From: Bacteroidota bacterium
GTDB taxonomy: Bacteria > Bacteroidota > Bacteroidia > 2-12-FULL-35-15
Length of the DNA stretch: 24,972 nt
NCBI GenBank assembly: GCA_026391935.1
Contig: JAPLDC010000332.1
Span: forward strand, 1 to 24,972
Reading direction: 5' to 3'
Numbering within the stretch: the stretch's first letter is position 1; every line of letters starts with the position of its first letter. Below are positions 7,550 to 14,766 of the stretch, piece after piece. A program made the translations under genes and the position numbers. The notes beneath the pieces were generated by a model. The model was not told the origin of the DNA, ran no database searches, and saw only the letters and a program-made list of their open reading frames with translations.

Positions 7550-7963
7550 TTATTTTTGCAATTGCATCACAACATATGTTTCAGGAACAATCAACTCCTG
7601 TGTGCAGTAATTCAGCTTGTCTTGAATGGCAGTTGGATATGTTCCGATAATCTGAAAGCCAAAAGGCGCAAAAAAATCCGGGATGATACAAACTAAATAG
7701 ATGGAGGAATTTGATTTTTTGATAAGTTCAGCAACGATTGCCTTTCCGATTCCTTGTCTGCGGTGTTTTGTCACAACACCCAACGAACATAATTCTATAC
7801 AATCCGCATGCTGCCGCAATCTGCCAAAGCCAAACAACTCATCATTCCGAAATGCTGCTATGAATTCATGTTGTTGAAGAACGCGATCGTCTAATTCGAA
7901 GACTTGAATATAATTTTTAATTTGGAAAAACTCTTTTTCCGTAGGCGTTTTCAGACTTAGCAT
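7550..7963 (-). CDS. GNAT-family N-acetyltransferase
   Basis: The acetyl-CoA binding motif A is clear: LCSLGVVTKHRRQGIGKAIV, with the R-x-x-G-x-G pattern at HRRQGIG. Motif B follows as YLVCIIPDFFAPFGFQIIG, and the C-terminus is KLNYCTQELIVPETYVVM. The protein is a small cytoplasmic acyltransferase of unknown substrate. The frame is open to an ATG at 7999 (149 residues). I prefer the ATG at 7963 (137 residues, MLSLKTPTEKEFF), because the N-terminal strand of the fold starts there and the earlier ATG sits 1 nt from a long hairpin. It lies downstream of the SlyD-like gene on the same strand. It ends in TAA. Confidence 0.88.
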   Translation of the reverse strand: MLSLKTPTEKEFFQIKNYIQVFELDDRVLQQHEFIAAFRNDELFGFGRLRQHADCIELCSLGVVTKHRRQGIGKAIVAELIKKSNSSIYLVCIIPDFFAPFGFQIIGTYPTAIQDKLNYCTQELIVPETYVVMQLQK

Positions 7964-8000
7964 CCTGAATAAAGGATTAGATAATACCAAATACTTCAAA

Positions 8001-8044
8001 TCCGCTCAGCGTGACTTTCTTTTTGAAATGTCACGCTGAGCGGA
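8001..8044. repeat. Long perfect palindrome between slyD-like and GNAT genes
   Basis: TCCGCTCAGCGTGAC (8001-8015) is perfectly complementary to GTCACGCTGAGCGGA (8030-8044). TTTC/GAAA extends the stem, giving about 19 bp with a one-base bulge and a TTTTT loop. Its core (gTCACnCTGAGC) resembles the intergenic elements at 10754 and 15926, so it is probably a dispersed REP-like element. It could also end slyD transcription, but no T-run follows on either strand. Confidence 0.75.
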
Positions 8045-8073
8045 GCCAAAGAGTTTTTTATAGAAAATAATTT

Positions 8074-8580
8074 CTAGTGATGATGACCATGTTCGCCATG
8101 AACGTGCCCATGAGCTAATTCGTCTTCAGTAGCCTGGCGAACCGCCAAAACTTCACCTTTGAAATGTAGATCTGTACCTGCTAAAGGGTGATTGAAATCC
8201 ATTTTTACGTGTTCAGCAGTAATTTCCATTACTTTACCATATAAACGGTTTCCGTCATTATCAACCATTGGAAGAGTAACACCAATTTTTACGTTTTCTT
8301 CATCAAATTTTCCATCTTCTCCAATAAATGCTTCGATTGGAATCATTACAACATGCTGTTCGTCACGAACACCATAGCCGCGAGCATGCTCAATGAAGAA
8401 ATCGAACACATCGCCCGCTTTTTTTCCACGTAAATTATTTTCAAAATCTTCCAATAAACCACCTGTTCCGAATATAAATAAGAAAGGGTGCTCAATACTG
8501 GTTTGTTCTACTTGTTCACCTGTGTCTTTTACAGCTAATGTATAGTTTACTGATACTACCGAGTTGTTTTCAATCTTCAT
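8074..8580 (-). CDS. slyD: SlyD-like FKBP-type peptidyl-prolyl isomerase
   Basis: A 168-residue cytoplasmic protein of the SlyD architecture. The FKBP half is split: VVSVNYTLAVKDTGEQVEQT at the start and the closing segment MDFNHPLAGTDLHFKGEVLAVR around 129-149. An inserted IF (chaperone) domain lies between, around ARGYGVRDEQHVVMIPIEAF to VMEITAEHVKMDFN. The tail is histidine-rich (HGHVHGEHGHHH, 157-168), as in metal-binding SlyD proteins that handle nickel. The expected function is prolyl isomerisation and folding help, with possible metal storage. A TAnnTTTG box lies 27 nt before the ATG. It ends in TAG, and a palindrome follows the gene. Confidence 0.93.
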   Translation of the reverse strand: MKIENNSVVSVNYTLAVKDTGEQVEQTSIEHPFLFIFGTGGLLEDFENNLRGKKAGDVFDFFIEHARGYGVRDEQHVVMIPIEAFIGEDGKFDEENVKIGVTLPMVDNDGNRLYGKVMEITAEHVKMDFNHPLAGTDLHFKGEVLAVRQATEDELAHGHVHGEHGHHH

Positions 8581-8607
8581 TTTGTGAATTTTTTAAAATT
8601 TAGTCCG

Positions 8608-8615
8608 CAAAGGTA
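8608..8615 (-). promoter_or_regulatory. -7 box of the slyD-like gene
   Basis: The minus strand reads TACCTTTG (8615-8608), a full TAnnTTTG match, 27 nt before the ATG at 8580. The best -33 candidate (TTG at 8644-8642) is 26 nt away, longer than usual. Confidence 0.45.
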
Positions 8616-8699
8616 AACTTTTTATGGAAATAATAAATTTTCAAGAGTAGATATCAAACCAATAGAACTTTCTAACTTTAAACCATAAAACAGATCGCT

Positions 8700-9854
8700 A
8701 TGCATTATCCAAATTTGATTAATAGTAAACTCCCGAATATAGGCACCACCATCTTTACAGTGATGAGCAAATTGGCTGCCGATAACAATGCAATCAACCT
8801 TTCTCAGGGTTTTCCCGATTTTGCCTGTAACGAAGAACTCGTTTCTCTTGTTAACAAATATATGAAGGCTGGAAATAATCAGTATGCTCCAATGGCTGGA
8901 ATAATGGGACTTCGTGAGATATTGGCTCAAAAAACAGAGGATTTATACGGTGCAAAATATGATCCTGAATCTGAAATTACTATTACAGCAGGTGGTACAC
9001 AGGCAATCTATACAGCTATTTCAGCGATAATTCGTGAAGATGATGAAGTGATAATTTTTGAACCTGCCTATGATTGTTATCAACCGGCAATCGAAATGAA
9101 TGGTGGAAAGACCATCTATATGCAGTTGCAAGCCCCAGATTATACTATTGATTGGGAAAAAGTAAAAAGGGTAATTAATCACCATACTAAAATGATTATC
9201 ATCAACACACCGCATAACCCTACCGGAAGTGTGATGAGTGTCGCCGATATGATTATGTTGGAAAAGATCATTAAGGGAACTGATATTGTTATAATAAGTG
9301 ATGAAGTTTATGAACACATAATTTTTGACAAACAACAGCATCAAAGCGTTGCTCGCTTTCCTATTCTGGCGGAACGGAGTTTTATCATTTCCTCTTTCGG
9401 AAAAACATACCATACTACAGGTTGGAAAATGGGTTATTGCCTTGCGCCGAAAAATCTTATGGCTGAATTCCGAAAAGTACATCAGTTTTTGGTTTTCTCC
9501 TGTAATACACCGATCCAATATGCTTTAATGGAATTTTTAAAACAAAAAAATCATTATTTGGAGCTTGGTAATTTTTATCAGCAGAAACGCGACTATTTTA
9601 TCAACCTGATCAAAGGATCAAAATTCGGATTTATTCCTGCCGCCGGAACATACTTTCAGCTTCTGAATTATAAAAAATTAAGCACAGAAAAAGATACCGA
9701 TTTCGCTATCCGCCTCACAAAAGAATTTGGACTTGCCGCTATCCCGATTTCAGTTTTTTATCATGAGCAAGAAGACAATCATGTATTGCGTTTTTGCTTT
9801 GCAAAAAAAGAGGAGACACTGGAAAAAGCTGCTGAAATTTTGAATAAGATTTAA
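8700..9854 (+). CDS. PLP-dependent aminotransferase, methionine/glutamine-transaminase-K type
   Basis: A 384-residue fold-type I, class I/II aminotransferase of full length. Visible landmarks are LSQGFPDF (35-41), AGGTQAIYTAI near 97-107 (phosphate/PLP contact), NTPHNPTG (169-176, PLP-binding Asn), SDEVYEHI (200-207, Asp and Tyr), the Schiff-base lysine in SSFGKTYHTTGWKMG (K235) and the C-terminal substrate-binding Arg in HVLRFCFAKKE. The closest families are kynurenine aminotransferase/glutamine transaminase K and E. coli YbdL, which prefer Met, Gln and aromatic amino acids. The gene sits 11 bp before an omega-amidase gene. In the known glutamine transaminase-omega-amidase pathway, Gln donates the amino group (for example to the methionine-salvage keto acid KMTB) and the resulting alpha-ketoglutaramate is hydrolysed by the amidase. 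The pairing supports that role. Confidence 0.94.
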   Translation: MHYPNLINSKLPNIGTTIFTVMSKLAADNNAINLSQGFPDFACNEELVSLVNKYMKAGNNQYAPMAGIMGLREILAQKTEDLYGAKYDPESEITITAGGTQAIYTAISAIIREDDEVIIFEPAYDCYQPAIEMNGGKTIYMQLQAPDYTIDWEKVKRVINHHTKMIIINTPHNPTGSVMSVADMIMLEKIIKGTDIVIISDEVYEHIIFDKQQHQSVARFPILAERSFIISSFGKTYHTTGWKMGYCLAPKNLMAEFRKVHQFLVFSCNTPIQYALMEFLKQKNHYLELGNFYQQKRDYFINLIKGSKFGFIPAAGTYFQLLNYKKLSTEKDTDFAIRLTKEFGLAAIPISVFYHEQEDNHVLRFCFAKKEETLEKAAEILNKI

Positions 9855-9865
9855 AAGATTTCCTT

Positions 9866-10696
9866 ATGAACGACCTTCGAATTACCGTTATCCAATCCGA
9901 CTTGCATTGGGAAAACAAAGAGAAAAATATCGAAATGTTTTCCGGAAAAATTAAGTCTATTGTTGAACAAACGGACCTGATAGTTCTTCCCGAAATGTTT
10001 ACAACAGGTTTTAGCATGCACCCTGAGAAGTTCGCTGAAGATATGAACGGTCCAACCATCAATTGGATGCGGACAAAAGCAAAAGAAAAAAATGCAGTAA
10101 TTGCAGGTAGTTTTATTTGTGAAGAAGGTGGAAAATATTTCAACCGCCTTGTATGGATGAATGTTGATGGCGCTTACAGCTATTACGATAAAAGACATTT
10201 ATTCCGAATGGGTGATGAGGATAATCATTATGGAATCGGACAAAAAAAAATGATAGTTGAATTAAATGGATGGAAAATTTGTCCGCTTATTTGTTATGAT
10301 CTGCGTTTTCCTGTATGGGCAAGAAATAAAAAAACAGAATCAAGAATCAAGAATCAAGAATCAGGACGAAACAAAGAAGTTGATATGGAGTATGACGTTT
10401 TGATTTATGTTGCCAATTGGCCAGAAAGACGTGCTCATCCATGGAAATCATTGTTGGTTGCAAGAGCAATAGAAAATCAGAGTTACGTTATTGGTGCAAA
10501 TAGAATTGGAACTGATGGGAACGATATTTATCATTCCGGTGATTCGGTGATGCTTGACTTCAAAGGCGAATTGATCAGTAATATACCTTCCTGAAAAGAA
10601 TACATTGAAACGATTACTCTAAATTATTCCGACTTAACTGAGTTCAGAAAAATGTTTCCGGTATTGTTGGATGCAGATGATTTTGAAATAAAATAA
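9866..10696 (+). CDS. Omega-amidase (nitrilase superfamily) with an in-frame TGA near the C-terminus
   Basis: This is a carbon-nitrogen hydrolase with a complete catalytic triad: Glu43 in VLPEMF, Lys109 in YDKRHLF and Cys143 in LICYDLRFP. It matches YafV-type omega-amidases that hydrolyse alpha-ketoglutaramate to 2-oxoglutarate and ammonia; the aminotransferase 11 bp upstream fits that pathway. With the standard code the frame stops at TGA 10592-10594 (242 residues, ending SNIPS). The next 33 codons in the same phase end at TAA 10694-10696 and encode the expected family C-terminus (ITLNYSDLTEFRKMFPVL, then DADDF). I therefore annotate the gene to 10696. An insertion of roughly 18 residues between VWARN and YDVLIYVANWP comes from a heptamer tandem repeat plus flanks. 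If the TGA is a real stop, the missing end could destabilise the protein, although all catalytic residues precede it. Confidence 0.9.
10336..10363 (+). repeat. Heptanucleotide tandem repeat (AGAATCA)x4 inside the omega-amidase gene
   Basis: Four perfect copies of AGAATCA lie head to tail within the coding sequence, encoding part of the insertion TESRIKNQESG. Since 7 is not a multiple of 3, gain or loss of one unit shifts the reading frame upstream of the conserved YVANWP and ANRIG segments. In the present copy number the frame is open. Confidence 0.92.
10592..10594 (+). other. In-frame TGA inside the omega-amidase gene
   Basis: TGA follows CCT TCC and is followed in phase by AAA GAA TAC. The next 33 codons retain family-like C-terminal sequence up to a TAA at 10694. 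No frameshift is needed. This is the second such codon in the window. Confidence 0.88.
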
Positions 10697-10753
10697 AAAA
10701 TTTATGCTTGACCATTTGCTTTCCATTTATAACTGACAATTACGATTGTTACC

Positions 10754-10849
10754 GTCACTCTGAGCTTAGCCTTTACTGAGCCAGACGAAGTGTCGAAGAT
10801 CCTGGGAAGCCATCGCCAATATTTCGACAGGCTCAATATGACCACGCAC
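10754..10849. repeat. Dispersed palindromic element, copy B
   Basis: GTCACTCTGAGC (10754-10765) and GCTCAATATGAC (10831-10842) form imperfect outer arms. TGTCGAA (10791-10797) and TTCGACA (10823-10829) are perfect inner arms. The right half is nearly identical to copy C at 15970-16000 (TTTCGACAGGCTCAA, one variable base, then ATGAC). It occupies the gap between the convergent omega-amidase and Ig-like genes, the typical place for such REP-like elements. Confidence 0.75.
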
Positions 10850-10893
10850 AATTCACTTCTGTAACCTTGGCAGGAATTGGAGGGTAGGAAGCC

Positions 10894-12603
10894 TTACTCA
10901 ACCTTCCACACCAGATCCGCATCCCAATTGGAGCGGATATTTATAAGCTCTGAATTATAGATCACTTTTTCTGGCTGTAACAGTTTAAGATAATTTCCTG
11001 TATCCCATTTGTGATTGGAATTATCATCATATATAATTTTTAATTTATATTTTCTCGGATACAAATACTCATAAGAAAGAATTTCAGATTTTTGGATATT
11101 ATCCTCTCTCACAATATGGTCTTGTTCATCCAATAGCTGAACAATGTAATTTCCCTTGGTTTCAGAGATTGTCAAATTTAATTTTACACTGCCGTAATAT
11201 TTTTCTTCCCTTGTTTTAAAATCAACTTTTATGGAATCATTCGTTAATCCAAATACATCTGTGAAGGTACCAGGAGGAATTAATAAATGATAATTTGTGT
11301 TTTCCTTGAATTTTAAAGGTGACCTATTAAGAATTACTCCTCCTTCTTTTGGAGTTTCCAATGTTCGTGTTTCCAGTTTTATTCTGCAATAATTTTCTCC
11401 AAATAATTCGAAGCATATATTTTTGCTGATGTCTGTGCTGTCCTCTTTAAAGTATATAGAGTCTGAGTTGTAATTTTTAATAGCATTATTAAATAACAGG
11501 CTTACATTACCTGTCAGATCAAAACTTTGGTTTCCTCCGGGACTACCAAGTAACGATAATTTGAGTGGATTCCGTTTTGATCGCAATGCATCTTGCTTTT
11601 GGATCGTTTTAAATTCCAATGTGTCAGTGATCTTGTCGTCAATAATTATTTGAAGTTTTAATGAATCTTTTTCAAAATTATTGAACCAATAGGTCAGAGA
11701 GTCTTTGTTTTTTGAATCTTCAAAATACTCTGTCACATCACCGTTTTTAGTAAGATTGTTGATCTTAACTGTGTTAGAATTCTGATTAAAAAGTAAAGTT
11801 ACTTTCCCGTATGAATTGTAAACATATTTTTTTAAATACACCTTTTTTTCCGGCTCCTGGAACAAGTCAATAATAATCTTCTGTTTTTCACTTATATCAA
11901 TTGGAGCATTTGCAAAACCAATACTTTCAGCCTCTCCATCGTATTTGTAATTTGAGTTTGCATCTTTTACAGCAGCCAATTTATATTTTCCTGCTTTTAT
12001 ATTGTTGATCTGAAATGTTCCATCTTTTTCCGTTTTTGCAAAATAATCAGGGCGACTTTTATATACAACACTGTCAGACATATCGCTGTAAAGCATTACC
12101 AAAACTCCTTTTTCAGTGGCCAAATTAAAACCGCTCTCAACTTTTCCTGTTAATTTCAACGAATCGATAAAAGACCCTGTTGAAAAAATATATTTAAAAT
12201 TTTCAAGTGCATTGCCTTCGTTTAGATCTTGCAGCGCATTGCCAAAATTAATGCAATAGGTAGTACTTGGTTTTAGCTTTTCATTTTTATCCAACTCGAT
12301 GTCTAACGTTTTATTTTTGATAGTGATGTTGGGTGCTTTTTCCATTGGAGGGGAAATGATCAGCTGATTGTTCAGATTTTTTAATTGGATAAATTCATCA
12401 AAATCTATTTCAACTGTTTTAGCCTCAAAATTAAGTTGAGCACTATCCGGACTATATTTCAAAACTCTCGGAGGGAGAATATCTTTGGCTCCACCACCCG
12501 GTGCAACAATCTGAGCGCAGGATACGACTAATGAGCAGATTAGCAGATATGCAGTTGTGCGGATTGTTTTAATGATAAAAAAATAAAATTTTGAGTGAGG
12601 CAT
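10894..12603 (-). CDS. Ig-like-domain outer-membrane or periplasmic lipoprotein
   Basis: A 569-residue lipoprotein: a hydrophobic leader ends in the lipobox LVVSC with the lipidated cysteine at position 29. Directly after is CAQIVAPGGGAKDILPP, the GGxKD.PP pattern of a Bacteroidota family whose first domain is an Ig-like (Big_5) fold. Residues about 45-140 fit that domain (VLKYSPDSAQLNFEAKTVEIDFDEFI, then LKPSTTYCINFGNALQDLNEGN). A carboxypeptidase-regulatory-like beta domain follows (about 150-245: KDGTFQINNIKAGKYKLAAVKDANSNYKYD), then further beta domains to the end, with a second NSNHKWDTGNYL motif near the C-terminus. Its role is unknown; surface or periplasmic location is inferred from the lipobox. 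It lies 33 bp after msrC on the same strand and is likely co-transcribed. Confidence 0.88.
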   Translation of the reverse strand: MPHSKFYFFIIKTIRTTAYLLICSLVVSCAQIVAPGGGAKDILPPRVLKYSPDSAQLNFEAKTVEIDFDEFIQLKNLNNQLIISPPMEKAPNITIKNKTLDIELDKNEKLKPSTTYCINFGNALQDLNEGNALENFKYIFSTGSFIDSLKLTGKVESGFNLATEKGVLVMLYSDMSDSVVYKSRPDYFAKTEKDGTFQINNIKAGKYKLAAVKDANSNYKYDGEAESIGFANAPIDISEKQKIIIDLFQEPEKKVYLKKYVYNSYGKVTLLFNQNSNTVKINNLTKNGDVTEYFEDSKNKDSLTYWFNNFEKDSLKLQIIIDDKITDTLEFKTIQKQDALRSKRNPLKLSLLGSPGGNQSFDLTGNVSLLFNNAIKNYNSDSIYFKEDSTDISKNICFELFGENYCRIKLETRTLETPKEGGVILNRSPLKFKENTNYHLLIPPGTFTDVFGLTNDSIKVDFKTREEKYYGSVKLNLTISETKGNYIVQLLDEQDHIVREDNIQKSEILSYEYLYPRKYKLKIIYDDNSNHKWDTGNYLKLLQPEKVIYNSELINIRSNWDADLVWKVE

Positions 12604-12636
12604 TATATATTTATTCTGTAATATTCTAACTATTTT

Positions 12637-13122
12637 CTAATCGCTACATCTGCTAATTACTGTCATTAATTGCTCAAGATACAACTTGTCTGTTTCATCA
12701 AATGTTGCAAATTTTTCGCTGTCTATATCCAAAATCAATTTTACTTCTCCGTTTTTATCAAACGCCGGAAGAACAATTTCTGATTTCGATAAGCTGCTGC
12801 ATGCAATATGTCCTGGAAATTGCTCAACGTCCTCTACAATTATCGTTCTCTTTTCTTTCCATGCTGCTCCGCACACTCCTTTTCCAAATCCAATTCTGGT
12901 ACAAGCAACAGGCCCTTGAAATGGCCCTAAGACCAATTGTTCACCTTTGACGAAATAAATTCCTACCCAAAAAAAATGCATCCCGTATTTTAAGGATGAA
13001 ACAATATTTGAAAGATTTGCAATAACATCAGTTTCTGCTTCCGTCAGTGCTTTGATCTGAGGCAACAATGATTCATACTTTTCTTTTTTTGTTGTTCCCG
13101 AAACGAGAAATGATTCAGCCAT
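12637..13122 (-). CDS. msrC: Free methionine-(R)-sulfoxide reductase (GAF domain)
   Basis: From the ATG at 13122 the protein has 161 residues and is a single GAF domain. The three redox cysteines of the fRMsr family are present: C74 in FQGPVACTRI, C84 in GKGVCGAAW and C108 in GHIACSSLSKSEIVLP. Their spacing equals that of E. coli fRMsr (C84, C94, C118). The enzyme reduces free methionine-R-sulfoxide to methionine with thioredoxin as electron donor, in the cytoplasm. The frame is open to an earlier ATG at 13149, but a TACCTTTG promoter box at 13146-13139 lies inside that extension, so 13122 is the better start. It ends in TAG. Together with the methionine-linked aminotransferase nearby, it gives the area a sulfur amino acid theme, though they are not in one operon. 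Confidence 0.93.
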   Translation of the reverse strand: MAESFLVSGTTKKEKYESLLPQIKALTEAETDVIANLSNIVSSLKYGMHFFWVGIYFVKGEQLVLGPFQGPVACTRIGFGKGVCGAAWKEKRTIIVEDVEQFPGHIACSSLSKSEIVLPAFDKNGEVKLILDIDSEKFATFDETDKLYLEQLMTVISRCSD

Positions 13123-13138
13123 CGTAAAAAATATTTTC

Positions 13139-13172
13139 CAAAGGTACAAAAGCCTCTCTAAATCTCCTTCAA
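13139..13172 (-). promoter_or_regulatory. Promoter of msrC
   Basis: On the minus strand TTG (13172-13170) and TACCTTTG (13146-13139), a full TAnnTTTG match, are 23 nt apart. The predicted transcript begins about 10 nt before the ATG at 13122, which decides the start of msrC. Confidence 0.55.
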
Positions 13173-13247
13173 GTAGAGAATTTAATTAAAATTTATTGTG
13201 AAGAAAAAATTTTTTCGGCTTCTTGTTGCTTAGACTTGGAGCGGCTG

Positions 13248-13931
13248 CTAATTACTGGCATAGGCAATAGTAACAATACTGATCTTGATATCCGGGATTT
13301 GCATTAAAGTTTGTGCACACGCCTCCAATGTTGCCCCCGTTGTGATCACATCATCAACCAATAAAACATGTTTGCCCTGTAAAGAATTTATTTCTCTTAA
13401 TTGAAAAACAGATTCTACATTTTGCCAACGGTTGAAACGCGATTTTTTTGTTTGTGTCTCCGATTCATTTGCCCTGAATAATGTTTTAAAATCGGTACTT
13501 ACGTCCATACTAGCCGACAAACCTTCGGCAAATGATTCGCTTTGGTTATATCCTCGTTTTTTGATCTTTTTATCGTGTAAAGGAACAGGAATGATGGTGT
13601 CAACAGTTTTGAAACTTTCGCATTCTTTCAGTTCATACCCATATAATTTTCCAACAGTAAATCCGACTTCTTTCCGTCCTTTATATTTCAGCTGATGGAT
13701 CAAATGCTGAACCTTTCCGCCCTTATTAAATCCGTAAAATGCTCCTGCAGAATGAATATTTATTCGTCCCCAGAAAATTTTTGCTATAGGATTGTCGTTA
13801 TCCAGGTGATAGTTGGTCTTTGGAAGGTGGTAAATGCAATAGGTGCAGATTGTATGCTCATTCTTGTAAAGGCTTTTTCCGCATGAAACACATACTTGTG
13901 GAAATATCAGTGAAATAAAGTCATTAAGCAT
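13248..13931 (-). CDS. comF: ComF-family phosphoribosyltransferase-like protein
   Basis: A 227-residue protein with the ComF layout. An N-terminal zinc ribbon has C14-x2-C17 and C29-x2-C32. A phosphoribosyltransferase-type domain follows, with KGGKVQHLIHQLKYKGRKE, IIPVPLHDKKIKKRGYNQSE (113-132) and the PRPP-binding loop VLLVDDVITTGAT (189-201). ComF proteins are needed for natural transformation, working in the cytosol during DNA uptake with ComFA and PriA-type factors; related forms may have nucleotide-salvage roles. It is divergent from the coiled-coil gene at 14008 across a short shared promoter region and ends in TAG, 125 bp before msrC. Confidence 0.93.
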   Translation of the reverse strand: MLNDFISLIFPQVCVSCGKSLYKNEHTICTYCIYHLPKTNYHLDNDNPIAKIFWGRINIHSAGAFYGFNKGGKVQHLIHQLKYKGRKEVGFTVGKLYGYELKECESFKTVDTIIPVPLHDKKIKKRGYNQSESFAEGLSASMDVSTDFKTLFRANESETQTKKSRFNRWQNVESVFQLREINSLQGKHVLLVDDVITTGATLEACAQTLMQIPDIKISIVTIAYASN

Positions 13932-13936
13932 AAGTT

Positions 13937-13969
13937 TTTGTGTTATAATACTAAATAGTATTACTTTTG
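13937..13969 (+). promoter_or_regulatory. Promoter of the coiled-coil gene, with a palindrome in its spacer
   Basis: TTTG (13937-13940) and TACTTTTG (13962-13969, full TAnnTTTG match) are 21 nt apart. A 7-bp inverted repeat, TAATACT (13946-13952) and AGTATTA (13957-13963), lies between them and overlaps the -7 box. It could be an operator. The predicted start of transcription is near 13975. Confidence 0.5.
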
Positions 13970-14007
13970 TGTGTCGAAAATAAACAATAATTTATATCGA
14001 CAAATTA

Positions 14008-14694
14008 GTGCAGGCTGATCTGGAAGCTAAAAAGGCTGAAATTGCCGAATTGATCATTCAAGCAGATAAACATAAAGATGATGCTTATATCATTTCAAAA
14101 CTCCGTAAAGAAACAGATACTTTACGTAAGATCATGAAACATTTCGTGGTTGAAATAGATTCGTTAAACACATTGAATAAGGTAATTGTTGCTGAGAAGG
14201 ATAAAGTTTCTGCAGATCTAACTGCCGAAAAAACGGTGACATCACAACTTACAAAAGATAAGGACGCTTTGCAAAGCACTGTTAATATTGGTTCGATCTT
14301 AAAGGCAGAAAACCCTACTGTAAAAGGTGTTAAGTTTAAATCTGGTGGTAAAAAAGAAGTTGAAACAACTAAGGCTTCACGTGTAGAGCGTATTAAAGTT
14401 TCATTTGTGATTGGTGAAAATAAAATTGCAAAAAAAGGTGTGAAGCCGGTCTATGTGCGATTAACATCGCCTGATGGAAAAGAGATCTGTAAATCTGCTG
14501 ATGAAGGGAATATGGTGAAATTCAATGGATCAAAAGGGTATTATGCAGCCAAGCAAGATATAAATTATAAGAACGAAGAAGTAGCTGTTGATGTTTTATG
14601 TCCGAGCCCTAACGGTTTTATCCCCGGAAAATACCTTGTAGATATTATTTGTGATGATGTAATTGTCGGACAAACAAGTATCATGTTGAAATAA
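14008..14694 (+). CDS. Coiled-coil protein with C-terminal beta domain; N-terminus possibly missing
   Basis: From a GTG at 14008 the frame encodes 228 residues. Residues 1 to about 95 are a charged coiled coil with heptad character (DLEAKKAEIAELI, LRKETDTLRKIMKHFVVEIDSLN). Residues about 125-228 form a beta-rich domain (RVERIKVSFVIGENKIAKKGVKPVYVRLTSPDGKE, ending GQTSIMLK). Bacteroidota relatives that I recall start with a membrane anchor and a longer coiled coil before the equivalent of this start; here no signal or anchor is present. The frame is open only back to TAA 13981-13983, and there is no ATG. Either GTG is the true start, or the gene has lost its 5' end. The function is unknown. 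Confidence 0.72.
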   Translation: MQADLEAKKAEIAELIIQADKHKDDAYIISKLRKETDTLRKIMKHFVVEIDSLNTLNKVIVAEKDKVSADLTAEKTVTSQLTKDKDALQSTVNIGSILKAENPTVKGVKFKSGGKKEVETTKASRVERIKVSFVIGENKIAKKGVKPVYVRLTSPDGKEICKSADEGNMVKFNGSKGYYAAKQDINYKNEEVAVDVLCPSPNGFIPGKYLVDIICDDVIVGQTSIMLK

Positions 14695-14766
14695 ACGTTT
14701 TTACAGAAATAGGTTATACGACTGCGTGTGCCTTATAGATTGCAATTATTTTACCGTTAATAATCA

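Noticed and set aside
9021..9518. 165-codon reading frame antisense to the aminotransferase
   Set aside because: It lies wholly within a clearly coding, conserved gene on the other strand and its product looks like no known family.
9739..10198. Two overlapping minus-strand reading frames antisense to the omega-amidase (134 and 115 codons)
   Set aside because: The plus strand here encodes the catalytic Glu and Lys segments of the nitrilase. The antisense frames are shadows.
10336..10363. CRISPR-like or VNTR array
   Set aside because: Only four 7-bp units without spacers, so this is a simple tandem repeat.
13123..13149. Upstream ATG of msrC at 13149
   Set aside because: A TACCTTTG promoter box lies within the extension, and the 13122 start reproduces the family's length and cysteine spacing.
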